From Microbacterium sp. AG1240 (lineage in GTDB: Bacteria; Actinomycetota; Actinomycetes; Actinomycetales; Microbacteriaceae), in NCBI RefSeq assembly GCF_003635115.1, contig NZ_RBXJ01000001.1, positions 806,001 through 870,000 on the forward strand: a stretch of DNA of 64,000 nt, written 5' to 3'. Under the pieces are notes generated by a model, which was not told the DNA's origin, did no database searches, and saw only the letters and a program-made list of their open reading frames with translations. Of the stretch, positions 32,946 to 43,074 are shown piece by piece (position 1 is the first letter of the stretch; each line of letters starts with the position of its first letter). The translations under genes were made by a program, and so were the position numbers.

Positions 32946-34823
32946 ATGGCCATCGCCGACACTCTCACCTTCCGCCCGTCGACGTCGCCCGCGGCCGTGC
33001 CCGCCGGCGGGTCGCCGCCCCCGTCGACGTCGCCGGGTCTCATCGCCCTGCGCCTCTGGGTCGACGAGGTCGTCGCGCTCACGAAGCCCGATCGCGTGCA
33101 CTGGGTCGACGGCAGCGCCGCCGAGCACGATGCCCTCATGCGCGAGCTCGTCGCCGAGGGCAAGCTCATCAAACTCAACCCGGAATGGCGGCCGGGGTCG
33201 TACCTCGCCCGCACCCACCCCGGCGACGTCGCCCGCGTCGAAGCGCGCACGTTCATCGCCTCCGAGAACGAGGACGACGCCGGCCCCACGAACAACTGGG
33301 TCGCACCCGACGAGATCCGCGGCACGCTCACGTCGCTGTTCGCCGGATCGATGCGCGGCCGCACGCTCTACGTCGTACCGTTCTCGATGGGTGCCGTCGG
33401 GGGTCCGCTCTCGCACATCGGCGTGCAGCTGACCGACAGCGCCTACGCCGTCGCATCGATCGGCATCATGACCCGCGTCGGAGCACCCGTGCTGCGCGAG
33501 ATCGAGAACGGCGCGCCCTGGGTGCGCACCGTGCACTCGGTCGGTGCACCCCTCGCCCCCGGGCAGGCGGATGCGGCGTGGCCGTGCAACGACGAGAAGT
33601 ACATCGTGCACTTCCCCGACACCCTCGAGGTCTGGTCGTTCGGCTCGGGCTACGGCGGCAACGCGATCCTGGCGAAGAAGTGCTTCGCGCTGCGCATCGC
33701 CTCCGTCATCGGGCGCGACGAGGGCTGGCTCGCCGAGCACATGCTGCTGATCCGCGTGATCGATCCGTCAGGGCGGGCCTACCACCTCGCCGCGGCCTTC
33801 CCGTCGGCGTGCGGCAAGACGAACCTGGCGATGCTCCGCCCGACGATCCCCGGCTGGCGGGTCGAGACCCTCGGCGACGACATCGCGTGGATACGCAGAG
33901 GCGCCGACGGCCGGATGTGGGCGATCAACCCCGAGGCCGGGTTCTTCGGGGTCGCCCCGGGCACGGGCGAATCGACGAACGTCACGGCCGTCGAGACCCT
34001 CTGGGGCAACACGATCTTCACGAACGTCGCGCTGCGCCCGGACGGCGACGTCTGGTGGGAGGGGCTGACCGATGAGGCACCGCCGCACCTCACCGACTGG
34101 CGCGGCGAGCCGTGGACGCCCGAGTCGGGGCGCCCCGCCGCGCATCCGAACTCGCGCTTCACCGTGCCCGCGTCCCAGTGCCCGCAGATCGCCGATGATT
34201 GGGAGACCCCCGAAGGCGTGCCGCTCGATGCCATCATCTTCGGCGGACGCCGCGCGACCAATGTGCCGCTCGTGCTCGAGGCGACCGACTGGGCGCACGG
34301 CGTGTTCCTCGGCTCGACGGTGTCGTCCGAGAAGACCGCCGCCGCCGAGGGCACCGTGGGCGAGCTGCGCCGAGACCCGTTCGCCATGCTCCCGTTCTGC
34401 GGATACAACATGGCCGACTACTTCGCCCACTGGCTGCGGGTCGGGCAGAGCCTGCGGTTCGACCACGCGCCGCGGATCTTCCAGGTCAACTGGTTCCGCA
34501 AGGGTGCGGACGGCCGTTTCCTGTGGCCCGGCTTCGGCGAGAACGCGCGCGTCATCGACTGGATCATCCGCAGGATCGACGGCAAGGTGCCCGCGGTGAC
34601 CACTCCCATCGGTCGCATCCCGCGGCTCGCCGACCTCAACCTCGACGGCATCGACGTGCCCGAGGCCGACCTCGAGCAGCTCTTCGAGATCGACCCTCGG
34701 TCGTGGCTCGACGAGGCCGACCTCACCGAGGAGTTCTTCGACACGTTCGGCGGACGCATCCCCGCCGCGCTCACGGCGGAGCTGTCGGCGCTGCGCTACC
34801 GCCTCCGCGCCGCGCAGGCCTGA
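32946..34823 (+). CDS. pckG: phosphoenolpyruvate carboxykinase (GTP)
   Basis: 625 aa, usual for GTP-type PEPCK. Converts oxaloacetate and GTP to PEP in gluconeogenesis. Seen: kinase-1a loop [13 protein letters not shown] near residues 281-293 with the reactive Cys, [14 protein letters not shown] region near 140, and the GTP segment [18 protein letters not shown] near 434-451. The ATG at 32946 follows AAGGAGCTCGC. It faces the RamB-like regulator, consistent with control by carbon source. A 1-kb repeat region follows. Confidence 0.96.
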   Translation: MAIADTLTFRPSTSPAAVPAGGSPPPSTSPGLIALRLWVDEVVALTKPDRVHWVDGSAAEHDALMRELVAEGKLIKLNPEWRPGSYLARTHPGDVARVEARTFIASENEDDAGPTNNWVAPDEIRGTLTSLFAGSMRGRTLYVVPFSMGAVGGPLSHIGVQLTDSAYAVASIGIMTRVGAPVLREIENGAPWVRTVHSVGAPLAPGQADAAWPCNDEKYIVHFPDTLEVWSFGSGYGGNAILAKKCFALRIASVIGRDEGWLAEHMLLIRVIDPSGRAYHLAAAFPSACGKTNLAMLRPTIPGWRVETLGDDIAWIRRGADGRMWAINPEAGFFGVAPGTGESTNVTAVETLWGNTIFTNVALRPDGDVWWEGLTDEAPPHLTDWRGEPWTPESGRPAAHPNSRFTVPASQCPQIADDWETPEGVPLDAIIFGGRRATNVPLVLEATDWAHGVFLGSTVSSEKTAAAEGTVGELRRDPFAMLPFCGYNMADYFAHWLRVGQSLRFDHAPRIFQVNWFRKGADGRFLWPGFGENARVIDWIIRRIDGKVPAVTTPIGRIPRLADLNLDGIDVPEADLEQLFEIDPRSWLDEADLTEEFFDTFGGRIPAALTAELSALRYRLRAAQA

Positions 34824-34969
34824 ACCCCTCGCAGCATCCTCGGATACCCCTCCGCCCCGCGCGCTGCGCCCGCTCAGGCTGGTTCGCCGCGGGGCGGGGT
34901 CGGCGCGCCGGCCCGGTGCGCTAATTCAGGCTCGTTCGCCGCGGGGCCTGCGCGCCGGCCCGGTGCGCT

Positions 34970-35053
34970 AACTCAGGCTCGTCCGCAGCGGGGCGCGGCC
35001 GGCCCCCGGATTTACGGGTGCCGCAGCCCAGGCCTCCGCATCCATCCTGAGTT
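34970..35053 (+). repeat. 84-bp element, copy 1
   Basis: Begins AACTCAGGCTCG and ends CATCCTGAGTT, an imperfect terminal inverted repeat. A CCCGG...CGGG hairpin sits in the centre. Two left ends without right ends precede it at about 34873 and 34923. Confidence 0.75.
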
Positions 35054-35188
35054 GCGGTCTGCCGCGCGCGCATCCCGGCGTCCGGGTACCCCGGGAGCCG
35101 ATCGCGGGGGCCGGAGTCCGCACCGGGGGCGGGTACCGTGGGCCCGTCTCTCCGGCGCCTGGCACCCGGTACGCCGGCCCGGTGCGCT

Positions 35189-35272
35189 AACTCAGGCTCG
35201 TTCGCCGCGGGGCGGGGTCGGCTCCCGGATTCGCGGGTGCCGCGGGCGGGGCTTCCGCATCCATCCTGAGTT
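35189..35272 (+). repeat. 84-bp element, copy 2
   Basis: Same ends, same length and the same orientation as copy 1; the interior CCCGGATTCGCGGGTGCCG is close to copies 1 and 3. Confidence 0.75.
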
Positions 35273-35376
35273 GCCGTCTGCCGCGCGTGCATCCCGGTGT
35301 CCGGTCGTCTCGGGACTCCGGTCCTCTGTACCGGGGTCCCCGCTCTCCCGCCCCCTGCGCGCCGGCCCGGTGCGCT

Positions 35377-35460
35377 CATTCAGGCTCGTTCGCCGCGGGG
35401 CGGGGCCGAGCCCCGGATTTACGGGTGCCGCGGGTGGGGCTTCCGCATCCATCCTGAGTT
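35377..35460 (+). repeat. 84-bp element, copy 3
   Basis: Left end CATTCAGGCTCG, right end CATCCTGAGTT; interior nearly the same as copy 2. Confidence 0.75.
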
Positions 35461-35581
35461 AAGGTCCGTCGCGCGTGCATCCCGGGTGCCGGGGGTCCGG
35501 GTGCCGGGTGGCCGGCCGCGGTGCCCGATCCGCGGGCGTCGGGTGCAGCGCGCCGCGGCGGGCGCGGGCGCCTCCCGCACC

Positions 35582-35666
35582 AACTCAGGCTCGTTCTTCC
35601 TGGCGGAGGGCCCAGGCCCGTGTTCTCGGGGTGCCGCGGGCAGGGCTGTCGCATCCATCCTGAGTT
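35582..35666 (+). repeat. 84-bp element, copy 4 (85 bp)
   Basis: Left end AACTCAGGCTCG, right end CATCCTGAGTT; interior more diverged (TTCTTCCTGGCGG), one base longer. Confidence 0.7.
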
Positions 35667-35679
35667 ACGGCGTGACGCC

Positions 35680-35800
35680 GGCGGCGCTGAGGAGTCGGCG
35701 CTGAGGAGGCGGCGTGGAGGAGTCGGCGCTAAGGAGGCGGCGCTGAGGAAGCGGCGCTGAGGAGGAGGCGGCGCGGAGGAGGCGGCGTGGACGGGGCGAG
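35680..35800. repeat. 14-bp minisatellite
   Basis: About eight imperfect copies of a unit close to GGCGCTGAGGAGGC, ending about 20 bp before the stop of the minus-strand ABC gene. Unit variation (TC/GC joints, GTGG, CTAAGG) shows it is not a recent expansion. Confidence 0.7.
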
Positions 35801-35821
35801 GGGATGCGCAGGTGCGCGTCG

Positions 35822-37735
35822 TCAGACGAGCAGCTGGTGCCGTGCGAGGTCGCGGTAGAGCGGCGTCGACTCCACGAGCTCGGAGTGCGTGCCCTGACCG
35901 ACGACACGCCCGTTCTCCAGCACGACGATCAGGTCGCTGTCGACGACCGTCGACAGGCGGTGGGCGATGACGATGAGCGTGCGCCCGGCGGCCACCGCGT
36001 CGATCGCGTCGCGCATGCGCTGCTCGTTGAGCCCGTCGAGCGACGACGTCGATTCGTCGAGCAGCAGGATCGGGGGAGCCGCCAGCAGCGCGCGCGCGAT
36101 GGCCAGGCGTTGGCGCTCGCCGCCCGACAGCATCACGCCGGATTCTCCGACGGGCGCATCGACCCCGAGCGGATTGCGATCGAGCACGTCGCCGAGGTTG
36201 ACCGCGTGCAGCACGCGCTCGATGTCGGCATCGGATGCTTCGGGGGAGGCCAGCCGCAGGTTCTCGGCGATGGTGCCGGCCAGGGTCGGGGCGTCCTGCT
36301 CGACGTAGCCGAGACGGCTCCGCAGCTCGGCGCGGTCGAGGGCGCGCACGTCGGTGCCGTCGAGGAGGATCGCGCCCGCCGTCGGGTCGTAGAAGCGCTC
36401 GATGAGGGAGAGGGTCGTGCTCTTGCCCGCACCGGACGGACCGACGAGGGCGATGCGGGCACCGCGCGGCACGGTGAACGACACGCCCCGCAGCACCTCG
36501 CCGTCGAGTGCGTGAGGCGCGTCGGGGTCGCCGGCGGGCAGGTCGATCGCGGCGGTGGCGAGATGGGCGGTCTCGAGCGCGGCGAGGGCCTCGGTCTCGG
36601 CCTTGCGGCGAGCGGCGACCACGTTCTCCGGGTAGGCGAAGTGCACGTCGCGGAACTCGATCGCGGCGTCGGAGTCGGCCGGGGCAGCGGCAGCATCCGC
36701 CGTCACGCGTGCCGCGGTCGCCGCGTCGTCCTGCGACTCGACGGGCAGGTCGATGACCTCCTGGATGCGCCCGAGCGCGCCGAGCGCCTGGTTCACCGAG
36801 GTGATCGCGCCGAAGAAGCTGCCGAGCGGGCCGACGAGGAAGAACAGGAACATCACGAAGGTCACGAGCGAGGCGATCGTGATGGCCCCGTCGGCGACGC
36901 GGTATCCGCCGACACCGAGCACGACGAGGAGCGAGACCTGCAGCGCGACACCCGCGATCGGCACGACGAGGGCCGAGACCTTCGCGATGCGCACACCGAT
37001 CCCGTAGGCCTCGCCCGCGGTGGCCGTGATCGAGGACTCCTCGCGCTCGGTGGCACCGGAGGCGCGCACCGTGCGGATCGACCCGACCGCGCGCTCCACG
37101 CTCGAGGCGAGCTCGCCCACCTTCTCCTGCTGCGTCGTCGTGGCCTTGCGGATGCGGCCCGACAGCACGGTGACACCGGCGATGGATACGCCGATCACGA
37201 CCACGATGAGAACGAGCAGCACAGGGTCGATGATCGCCATAGCGACGATCGCTCCGACGAAGATGAGGGCATTGCCGACGCTGTCGGCGAGACCCTGCGT
37301 GAGCACCGCGTAGAGCAGCGTCGTATCGGTTCCCACCCGTGAGACGAGGTCGCCGGTGCGGCGGGCGTCGAACTCGCTGATCGGCAGGTGGAGGATGCGG
37401 GCGATGAGCTTGCGGCGGCTGGAATAGACCACGGCGGTGCCGGTGCGCTGCAGCAGGTAGTGCTGATAGCCGGAGATGATCGACGACACGACCACGAGCG
37501 CGACGATCGCCCAGACCAGCGCGCCCAGCGTCTCGCCGTTCTGCACGAGCTCGATGACCTGGCCCACGAGCAACGGCTGGGCGAGTGTCGTGGCCGCGCC
37601 GATGACGCTCAGGATCGCGACGATCACCAGCACCCTCTTGTGCTCGAAGAGGAACGGCAGCAGCTGACGAAAGCTTGCGCGGGGGCCGTCGTCGGGGGTG
37701 CGGCGGCCGCGGCGTGCGCGTTCGGGGGTGGACAT
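35822..37735 (-). CDS. ABC exporter half-transporter (homodimer type)
   Basis: 637 aa. Six membrane helices over residues about 35-330, then a complete nucleotide-binding domain: Walker A GPSGAGKSTTL near 438, signature LSGGERQRLAIARALL near 545 and Walker B ILLLDESTSSLD with the catalytic Glu. All motifs are intact, so it can work as a homodimer, unlike the pair at 15-19 kb. An insertion of about 60 residues rich in Ala and Glu lies between the membrane and nucleotide domains (residues about 330-400). Drug or lipid export is typical; the substrate is unknown. The ATG at 37735 is chosen for position of the first helix. Confidence 0.9.
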   Translation of the reverse strand: MSTPERARRGRRTPDDGPRASFRQLLPFLFEHKRVLVIVAILSVIGAATTLAQPLLVGQVIELVQNGETLGALVWAIVALVVVSSIISGYQHYLLQRTGTAVVYSSRRKLIARILHLPISEFDARRTGDLVSRVGTDTTLLYAVLTQGLADSVGNALIFVGAIVAMAIIDPVLLVLIVVVIGVSIAGVTVLSGRIRKATTTQQEKVGELASSVERAVGSIRTVRASGATEREESSITATAGEAYGIGVRIAKVSALVVPIAGVALQVSLLVVLGVGGYRVADGAITIASLVTFVMFLFFLVGPLGSFFGAITSVNQALGALGRIQEVIDLPVESQDDAATAARVTADAAAAPADSDAAIEFRDVHFAYPENVVAARRKAETEALAALETAHLATAAIDLPAGDPDAPHALDGEVLRGVSFTVPRGARIALVGPSGAGKSTTLSLIERFYDPTAGAILLDGTDVRALDRAELRSRLGYVEQDAPTLAGTIAENLRLASPEASDADIERVLHAVNLGDVLDRNPLGVDAPVGESGVMLSGGERQRLAIARALLAAPPILLLDESTSSLDGLNEQRMRDAIDAVAAGRTLIVIAHRLSTVVDSDLIVVLENGRVVGQGTHSELVESTPLYRDLARHQLLV

Positions 37736-37864
37736 GCCGGTACCTCGTTCGATCGATGTTCGGGTGTATCCCTTCGACCGTACTTCGTGCGCGCGGCCTG
37801 TCGGGTCGCGCCGTGCTCCGCCGAGGTCTATGGTGCGGAGAGTCATCGAGTCGACGGAGAATTC

Positions 37865-40516
37865 GTGCACTTCGCTTCGCTTCTCCCGCGCCGTGCGCTG
37901 GAGGCGGCGGCGGGAGCGGTCATTGCGGTCGCTGCCTTCCTCGCCGTGCTGCTGCCCCTGCAGGTGGGTGCCGCGGTCGACGAGCTCGCACGCGCGACGC
38001 TCGCCGCCGGTGGCAGTGTCGACGTCACGCTGACGATCGAGCTGCCGGTCGCGGACGACGTCGACGTACAGGATGCTGCGGTCCGACGCGCGATCGATTC
38101 CACCCTCGGCGCCGACGGCGTCGGGGTCGCCCTCGACGTGTCGCGGACCGGGCCCGACGACGGCCTCCTGCGGTGGACGATCGCTCCTCGTGCCGACGAG
38201 ATCAGCGCCGCGGCCCTCGAGGCGGTGCCCGCGGCCTGGCGACGCATGCGCTCGGCGCTGGTCGACTCCGGCGCCGATGTGTCGCAGGTCGCCTTCTCGG
38301 GGAGCCTCGTGCCGACGGCTCTGACGGTGACGCGGCAGTCGGACGCGCTGCGCGGCGCGGCTCCGATCGCGCTGGCGGTCGCGGGGATGATCGCGCTCGT
38401 CGCCGTGAACGAGATCGCGCGGTTGCTGGCGACCCGCGGTGCGCGCCGGTCGGCGCTGCTGTGGTCTCGGGGAGCGCGCGTGACCCGCCTCGTCGGCGAC
38501 GCCACGCTGCCGAGCGCGGTCGCCGTCGTCGTCGGCGCCGCCGTCGGCGCGCTGACCGGAGCCGCGGTCGCCGGCCGCCTGCCGCTGGATGCTGCCGGAT
38601 GGGCGGCGGTCGCCGGTGCCATCGCGGTCGTGCCGATCGCGGTGGCACTCATCGCGGGTCACGCCTTCGCCGGGGTGCGCAGGCTCGAGCGACCCGATAC
38701 CGCCGAGAGCCCTCGGGCGCGGCGAGCGGTGCGCGTCGTCGCCGTCGCTCTGCTCGTGGCACTCGCCGGCTTCACGTCGTGGCAGCTTCTGCTTTTCGGC
38801 GCGTCGCCGCTGTCCGCCGAGGCGGCACGCACCAACCCCGCGATCCTCCTCGCGCCGGCCGCCGCTCTCGCAGCCCTGTCGATCGTTGCATTGCTGCTGG
38901 TGTCGCTGCTGCGCTCGCCGATCGACCGCGCCGTCGACCGGCGGGCCTCCTGGTTCTCCGCGGTGTGGACCCGCGGCGCATTCCGCAGAGGGGCAGTGTC
39001 GGTCACCCCGCTGCTGCTGTGCGCCCTGGCCGTGGGTCAGCTGATCGTCGTGGCCGGCTACGGCGGATCGTGGACGGCGCGGTACGACGCGGTGGCGTCG
39101 GCGCGCTGGGGGACGGAAGTGCGAATGGATGCGGGTGGCCGCGGCATCGACGCAGACGACCTCGCGGCGGCGGGTGCTCTCGACGAGGTGACGAGGGTCG
39201 CGCCGATCCGCACGACCGAGCAGTCGCTGGCCGCGCAGTCGGTGTCGGTGCTGGCGGTCACCGCCCCGGCCGTGGCCGAGCTCGCCGACGCCCCCGCGGA
39301 GCTACGACGAGGGTGGGCCGACATCATCGCCCCCCGGACTCCGCCGGGGTGGCCCGTGGCGGGTGGCGCGATGATCGACGTCGCTCTGTCGGGTGACGGC
39401 GCGACCCCCGGTACGACGGTGTCGGCCTTCCTCGGAAACGCCGACGGGCTCGTCGTGGAGGTGGGCGGCACCTCCGCCGGGAGTGAGGCGACGGTGGCGT
39501 TGATCGCACCCGCGGATGCTGGGGGGTGGCGGCTGTTCGCCATTGATATCTCACCGCCCGCCACCGGAGACGAGCGGGGCGCGCCGACCGTCGAGGTCGA
39601 GGTGAGCGCGAACGGGGAGCGGCTCGACCCCGCGGGGTGGGTGGTCGCGAGTCCGTTCTCCGAGCCGTACCCGATCGACACGGGGCGCGATGCCCGGCTC
39701 GAGGCGGCGATCCTCGACGGGGCGCCCTCCGTGCGCTTCCTGGCGGGCCCCGACGCCGGCCCGCTGCCCGTGGTGGTCACCACGGCGTTCCTCGACGCGA
39801 CGGGGCTGACGCTCGGTGACCGCTTCTCCCTGACGCTCTGGGGCCTCGATACGACCGCCGTCGAGATCGCCGCCGTGACGCCCGCGATCCCGGGCGCTGA
39901 CAACGCCGTCGCCGTGATGATCGACGCGTGGGCGCCGGTCGTCGGATCTCTCGCCTGGTCGGACGACGCCCCGTCGCCGACGGCGGCCTGGATCGGGCCG
40001 GCCGGAGCGCCGGCGTCGACCGCTGCGGCTCTGCGGAGGGTCGTGCCGGAGGGCGTCCGCATCGACGGGACGGCGGTAGACCCGGCTCGCGACATCCTCG
40101 CCGCCGCTCCGGTGGCGATGTGGTGGGGCGCGGGGGCTGCGGCGTTCCTGGCGCTGCTCGGAACGGCCGCGGTCTCCCTGGCGGGGCGTGCCGCCGAGAC
40201 CGCGGAAGCGGACGCGCTGCGACGGATCGGGCTCGACCAGCGCCGTCGCAGGGCCGCGCGCGCCGCGGAGCGCTTCGCCGTCGTCGCGGTGGGCGTCGTC
40301 GTGGGGCTGATGGCGGGCGCCGTCGTGGTCGCTCTCCTCGTGCCGTCCCTCGCCCGGGGCGCGGCGCCCAGCGAGGCCCTCGGACTCGCCGCTCCCGTCG
40401 TGGACACCATCGCGCTCGCATGGTCTGCGGTGTCGTTCCTCGGGGCCCTCGCCCTGGTGGTCGCCGTCGTCGCGTGGCGTGAGCCGCGCGCACCGGGGCC
40501 GGGGTCGCGCTCATGA
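37865..40516 (+). CDS. FtsX-like ABC permease, subunit 1
   Basis: 883 aa. One N-terminal helix (AGAVIAVAAFLAVLLPL), a first extracytoplasmic domain (residues about 40-165), a helix cluster about 166-380, a large extracytoplasmic domain about 385-750 and three C-terminal helices. This is the MacB/FtsX layout. The GTG at 37865 has GGAGA 5 bp upstream; no ATG fits. The stop overlaps the next permease (ATGA). It likely pairs with the second permease to move or sense an extracytoplasmic substrate such as a lipoprotein, peptide or cell-wall factor (inference). Confidence 0.82.
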   Translation: MHFASLLPRRALEAAAGAVIAVAAFLAVLLPLQVGAAVDELARATLAAGGSVDVTLTIELPVADDVDVQDAAVRRAIDSTLGADGVGVALDVSRTGPDDGLLRWTIAPRADEISAAALEAVPAAWRRMRSALVDSGADVSQVAFSGSLVPTALTVTRQSDALRGAAPIALAVAGMIALVAVNEIARLLATRGARRSALLWSRGARVTRLVGDATLPSAVAVVVGAAVGALTGAAVAGRLPLDAAGWAAVAGAIAVVPIAVALIAGHAFAGVRRLERPDTAESPRARRAVRVVAVALLVALAGFTSWQLLLFGASPLSAEAARTNPAILLAPAAALAALSIVALLLVSLLRSPIDRAVDRRASWFSAVWTRGAFRRGAVSVTPLLLCALAVGQLIVVAGYGGSWTARYDAVASARWGTEVRMDAGGRGIDADDLAAAGALDEVTRVAPIRTTEQSLAAQSVSVLAVTAPAVAELADAPAELRRGWADIIAPRTPPGWPVAGGAMIDVALSGDGATPGTTVSAFLGNADGLVVEVGGTSAGSEATVALIAPADAGGWRLFAIDISPPATGDERGAPTVEVEVSANGERLDPAGWVVASPFSEPYPIDTGRDARLEAAILDGAPSVRFLAGPDAGPLPVVVTTAFLDATGLTLGDRFSLTLWGLDTTAVEIAAVTPAIPGADNAVAVMIDAWAPVVGSLAWSDDAPSPTAAWIGPAGAPASTAAALRRVVPEGVRIDGTAVDPARDILAAAPVAMWWGAGAAAFLALLGTAAVSLAGRAAETAEADALRRIGLDQRRRRAARAAERFAVVAVGVVVGLMAGAVVVALLVPSLARGAAPSEALGLAAPVVDTIALAWSAVSFLGALALVVAVVAWREPRAPGPGSRS

Positions 40517-43074
40517 CCCGGCTCGTCTCCGCGCGACTTTTCCGGCGGCGGATCGCTCCGCACATCGCGCCGCTCGTCCTCACCGCTGTGCTCATCGCCG
40601 CGCTCGTGGTCGGCGTGGTCGGGTTGCCGCGTGCTCTGGCGGTGTCGAACGACGAGCAGTTCGCGGCTGCGCTCGACCCGAACCGCTCCTCCGCCTCGGA
40701 GATCACCCTCAGCGGCGAATGGGCCGAGGCCGACGGGGGAGGTCTTCTCGCGCGCTCTCTCGCCCGTGCGGCGGAGGAGTTCCCCGCACGGCTGCGCGAA
40801 CCGCTCGCCGGGGCCACCGGCCAGGCGACGACGAACATCGTGCTCGCAGGGCTCCTCCTCGATCAGACGGGCGCCGACGGCGACGATCCCGTCCGGGTGC
40901 GCCTGGGCGTCGACGCGCAGGCCCTCTCGAGCGCGCGCACGATCGAGGGTGCCGCCCCGGCGACGTGGACGGGGGTGGGGCCGCTCGAGATCGCGCTCGT
41001 CGACTCGGCCGCGTCGCGGATGGGTGTCGCCGTGGGCGACCGCCTGAGCTCGGCCGGCCTCGAGATGATCGTCGCCGAGGTCGTCGAGCCCGCACCGGGC
41101 GACGCGGTCGCGCTCCGGCACCGCGAGGTGTTCGACGACATCACCGAGGAACGCCTGCAGAGCGGCACCGCCGTGCTGGGTATCGGCGCCCTGATCGATC
41201 CCGCCAGTCTCGATGCGCTCGACGGATTCGTCTTCGGTGCGCAGTTCTCGGCCTGGTACCCGGTGTCGTCGGCCGGTCTCGAGGCATCGGATATCGGCGA
41301 GCTCACCTCGGCGATCCGGTCGGCGATGAGTTCCGGAGCCGCCCTGCAGAGCGGCCAGCCGCTCAGCGTGAACTCCCGACTCCCACCGATCCTCGATCGC
41401 GTCGTCACGACATCGGCGAACACGTCGGCGCTGGCGTGGCTGCTGGCCGCGGGCGTCCTGGGCGCGGTCGTCGTGGCGGTCGGGAACGCCCTACGGAGCT
41501 TCGCCGACCGTCGAGCGGTCGGTCGTGCGCTGCTGTCCGCGCGCGGAGCGAGCGTCGGTCGCACCATCCGTGACGCCGCGATGGAGACGGCGGTCGCCGC
41601 GGTGCCGGGAGCGGCGATCGGGGTCGCCGTCGCGGTCGTCGCCCTCCCCGGACCCGTCGGTCCCGGCGATATCGGGAGTGCGGCGATCGTCGCTCTGGCG
41701 GCCATCCTGTGGGGCGCGGTGAGGGCGGCCCCGCTGCCCCCGGCCTGGCGCGGCTCGGTGCGCGTCGGGGGAGACCTCCTCGTGCTCGCCCTCGGCGCCG
41801 GTGCGGCCGCGCTGCTCGCGGTGCGAGGGTTCGCGCCCTCGGATGCGGGGGCAGACCCTTTCCTCGTCTCCGCACCCGCGTGGATCGCGATCGCGGCGGG
41901 GGTGCTCGCCGGCCGGATCCTGCCGTACGGCCTCCGCGCGATCGAGCGGGTGCGCCGCAACGGCGCGTCGGCGGGGGCGGGTGTCGCGCGGGCGTGGGCC
42001 ACCCGGCGCCCGGCAGCCGTGGCGCCGCTCGTCGCGATCGTCGTCGCGCTGTCGGCGTGCGTGTCGTCGCTGATCGCGGGGCAGGCCCTCGCCGACACCC
42101 TCACGACGGTCGCGCGAGACGCCGTCGGAGCCGACGCACGGATCGTATCCGTCTCGGGCGCAGGTGCGGCGCTCGGAGACGTCCGGGCCGTGCCGGGGGT
42201 GGCCGACGCCGTCGAAGTGAGGGTCGCGAGAGGCGTCGGCCTGACCGACGACGGCCGGTCACGATCGGCCGACGTGCTCGTGACCGACACCGCAGCGCTG
42301 CACGCGCTCCGGCCCGATCTCCCCGTGCTGCAGCCGGGCGAGATCGCGGTGGGTCCCGAGCTTGCAGGCGGGGTGGACGGAACGCTGGAGATCGGCGATG
42401 ACATCCCGGTCGACGCGCGCGTCGTGTCCGCTCGACTACCGGCGTCCGACGAGGGGCGGTGGGTGCTCGTGGACGAGCGCACCCTCGCGGGTGAGGCGCT
42501 CTCGGGCCCCGTCTGGGTGCTGTGCTCCTTCGCGGCGGATGCCCCCGCAGACACTCCGGCCGGCCTCCGGGCGATCGCCGGGGACGACGCCACGGTGACG
42601 GTCGCCGACGAGGTGCGGGCGGAGGCCGCCGCGCGCCCATCGGCCGTGGTGCTGACCGGCGTGCTCTGGGCGGGCGCGGTGGTGCCGCTCGGTCTCGCCG
42701 CGCTCGCCCTGTTCGCCGCCGTCGTGGCCGTGGGCCCTGAGCGCGAGCGTCTGCGCGCCGTGCTGCGCCTCCTGGGGATGCCGCCGCGCGGGGGCGCCCT
42801 TCCCGTGCTCTGGCAGGTCGTGCCGGTGGTGGTGGCGGGCTCCCTCGTGGGGGCCGTCGTCGGTATCGCGGTCTCTTCGCTGGTGGCGGCCGCCACCGAC
42901 GTCGCCGGCATCGCCGGGGTCACCGCAACGGCGGCCGGCTCCGCCTTCCCCGTTCTCGCCGTCGCCCTCGCGACCACGGGTGGCATGAGCATTCTCATCG
43001 CGGCGGGTATGGTCGCCGCCCTCCCCGGCCTCCGGCGCGCACGCCGCGTCCCCGCTCGAAACGGAGCATCATGA
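40513..43074 (+). CDS. FtsX-like ABC permease, subunit 2
   Basis: 853 aa. N-terminal helix (IAPLVLTAVLIAALVVGVVG), extracytoplasmic domain about residues 45-300, helices about 300-500, a second outer domain about 515-700 and three helices at the C-terminus including a PERERLRAVLRLLGMPPRG loop typical of FtsX permeases. Coupled to both neighbours by 4-bp overlaps. Confidence 0.82.
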   Translation: MTRLVSARLFRRRIAPHIAPLVLTAVLIAALVVGVVGLPRALAVSNDEQFAAALDPNRSSASEITLSGEWAEADGGGLLARSLARAAEEFPARLREPLAGATGQATTNIVLAGLLLDQTGADGDDPVRVRLGVDAQALSSARTIEGAAPATWTGVGPLEIALVDSAASRMGVAVGDRLSSAGLEMIVAEVVEPAPGDAVALRHREVFDDITEERLQSGTAVLGIGALIDPASLDALDGFVFGAQFSAWYPVSSAGLEASDIGELTSAIRSAMSSGAALQSGQPLSVNSRLPPILDRVVTTSANTSALAWLLAAGVLGAVVVAVGNALRSFADRRAVGRALLSARGASVGRTIRDAAMETAVAAVPGAAIGVAVAVVALPGPVGPGDIGSAAIVALAAILWGAVRAAPLPPAWRGSVRVGGDLLVLALGAGAAALLAVRGFAPSDAGADPFLVSAPAWIAIAAGVLAGRILPYGLRAIERVRRNGASAGAGVARAWATRRPAAVAPLVAIVVALSACVSSLIAGQALADTLTTVARDAVGADARIVSVSGAGAALGDVRAVPGVADAVEVRVARGVGLTDDGRSRSADVLVTDTAALHALRPDLPVLQPGEIAVGPELAGGVDGTLEIGDDIPVDARVVSARLPASDEGRWVLVDERTLAGEALSGPVWVLCSFAADAPADTPAGLRAIAGDDATVTVADEVRAEAAARPSAVVLTGVLWAGAVVPLGLAALALFAAVVAVGPERERLRAVLRLLGMPPRGGALPVLWQVVPVVVAGSLVGAVVGIAVSSLVAAATDVAGIAGVTATAAGSAFPVLAVALATTGGMSILIAAGMVAALPGLRRARRVPARNGAS

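Larger units (their letters stand above)
34824..35821. other. 998-bp gene-free repeat region between convergent pckG and ABC exporter genes
   Basis: Two truncated and four full copies of an 84-bp element in direct orientation, spaced 188-219 bp, each preceded by a GCGCCGGCCCGGTGCGCT-like segment, then a 14-bp minisatellite. Open frames here are repeats of one another in several frames and look non-coding. The region may be an expanded array of mobile or structural repeats. Confidence 0.75.

Noticed and set aside
34970..35666. Possible CRISPR array
   Set aside because: Repeats are 84 bp with diverged interiors, spacers are over 100 bp and partly similar to each other, and no cas gene is near.
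34921..35760. Several open frames of 80-150 codons in the repeat region
   Set aside because: They are the 84-bp elements read through in different frames; Arg/Pro/Gly-rich, no SD, no similarity beyond the repeat itself.
37736..38662. Upstream extension of the minus-strand ABC exporter frame to 946 codons
   Set aside because: It is antisense to the FtsX permease, and the first exporter helix starts shortly after the ATG at 37735.
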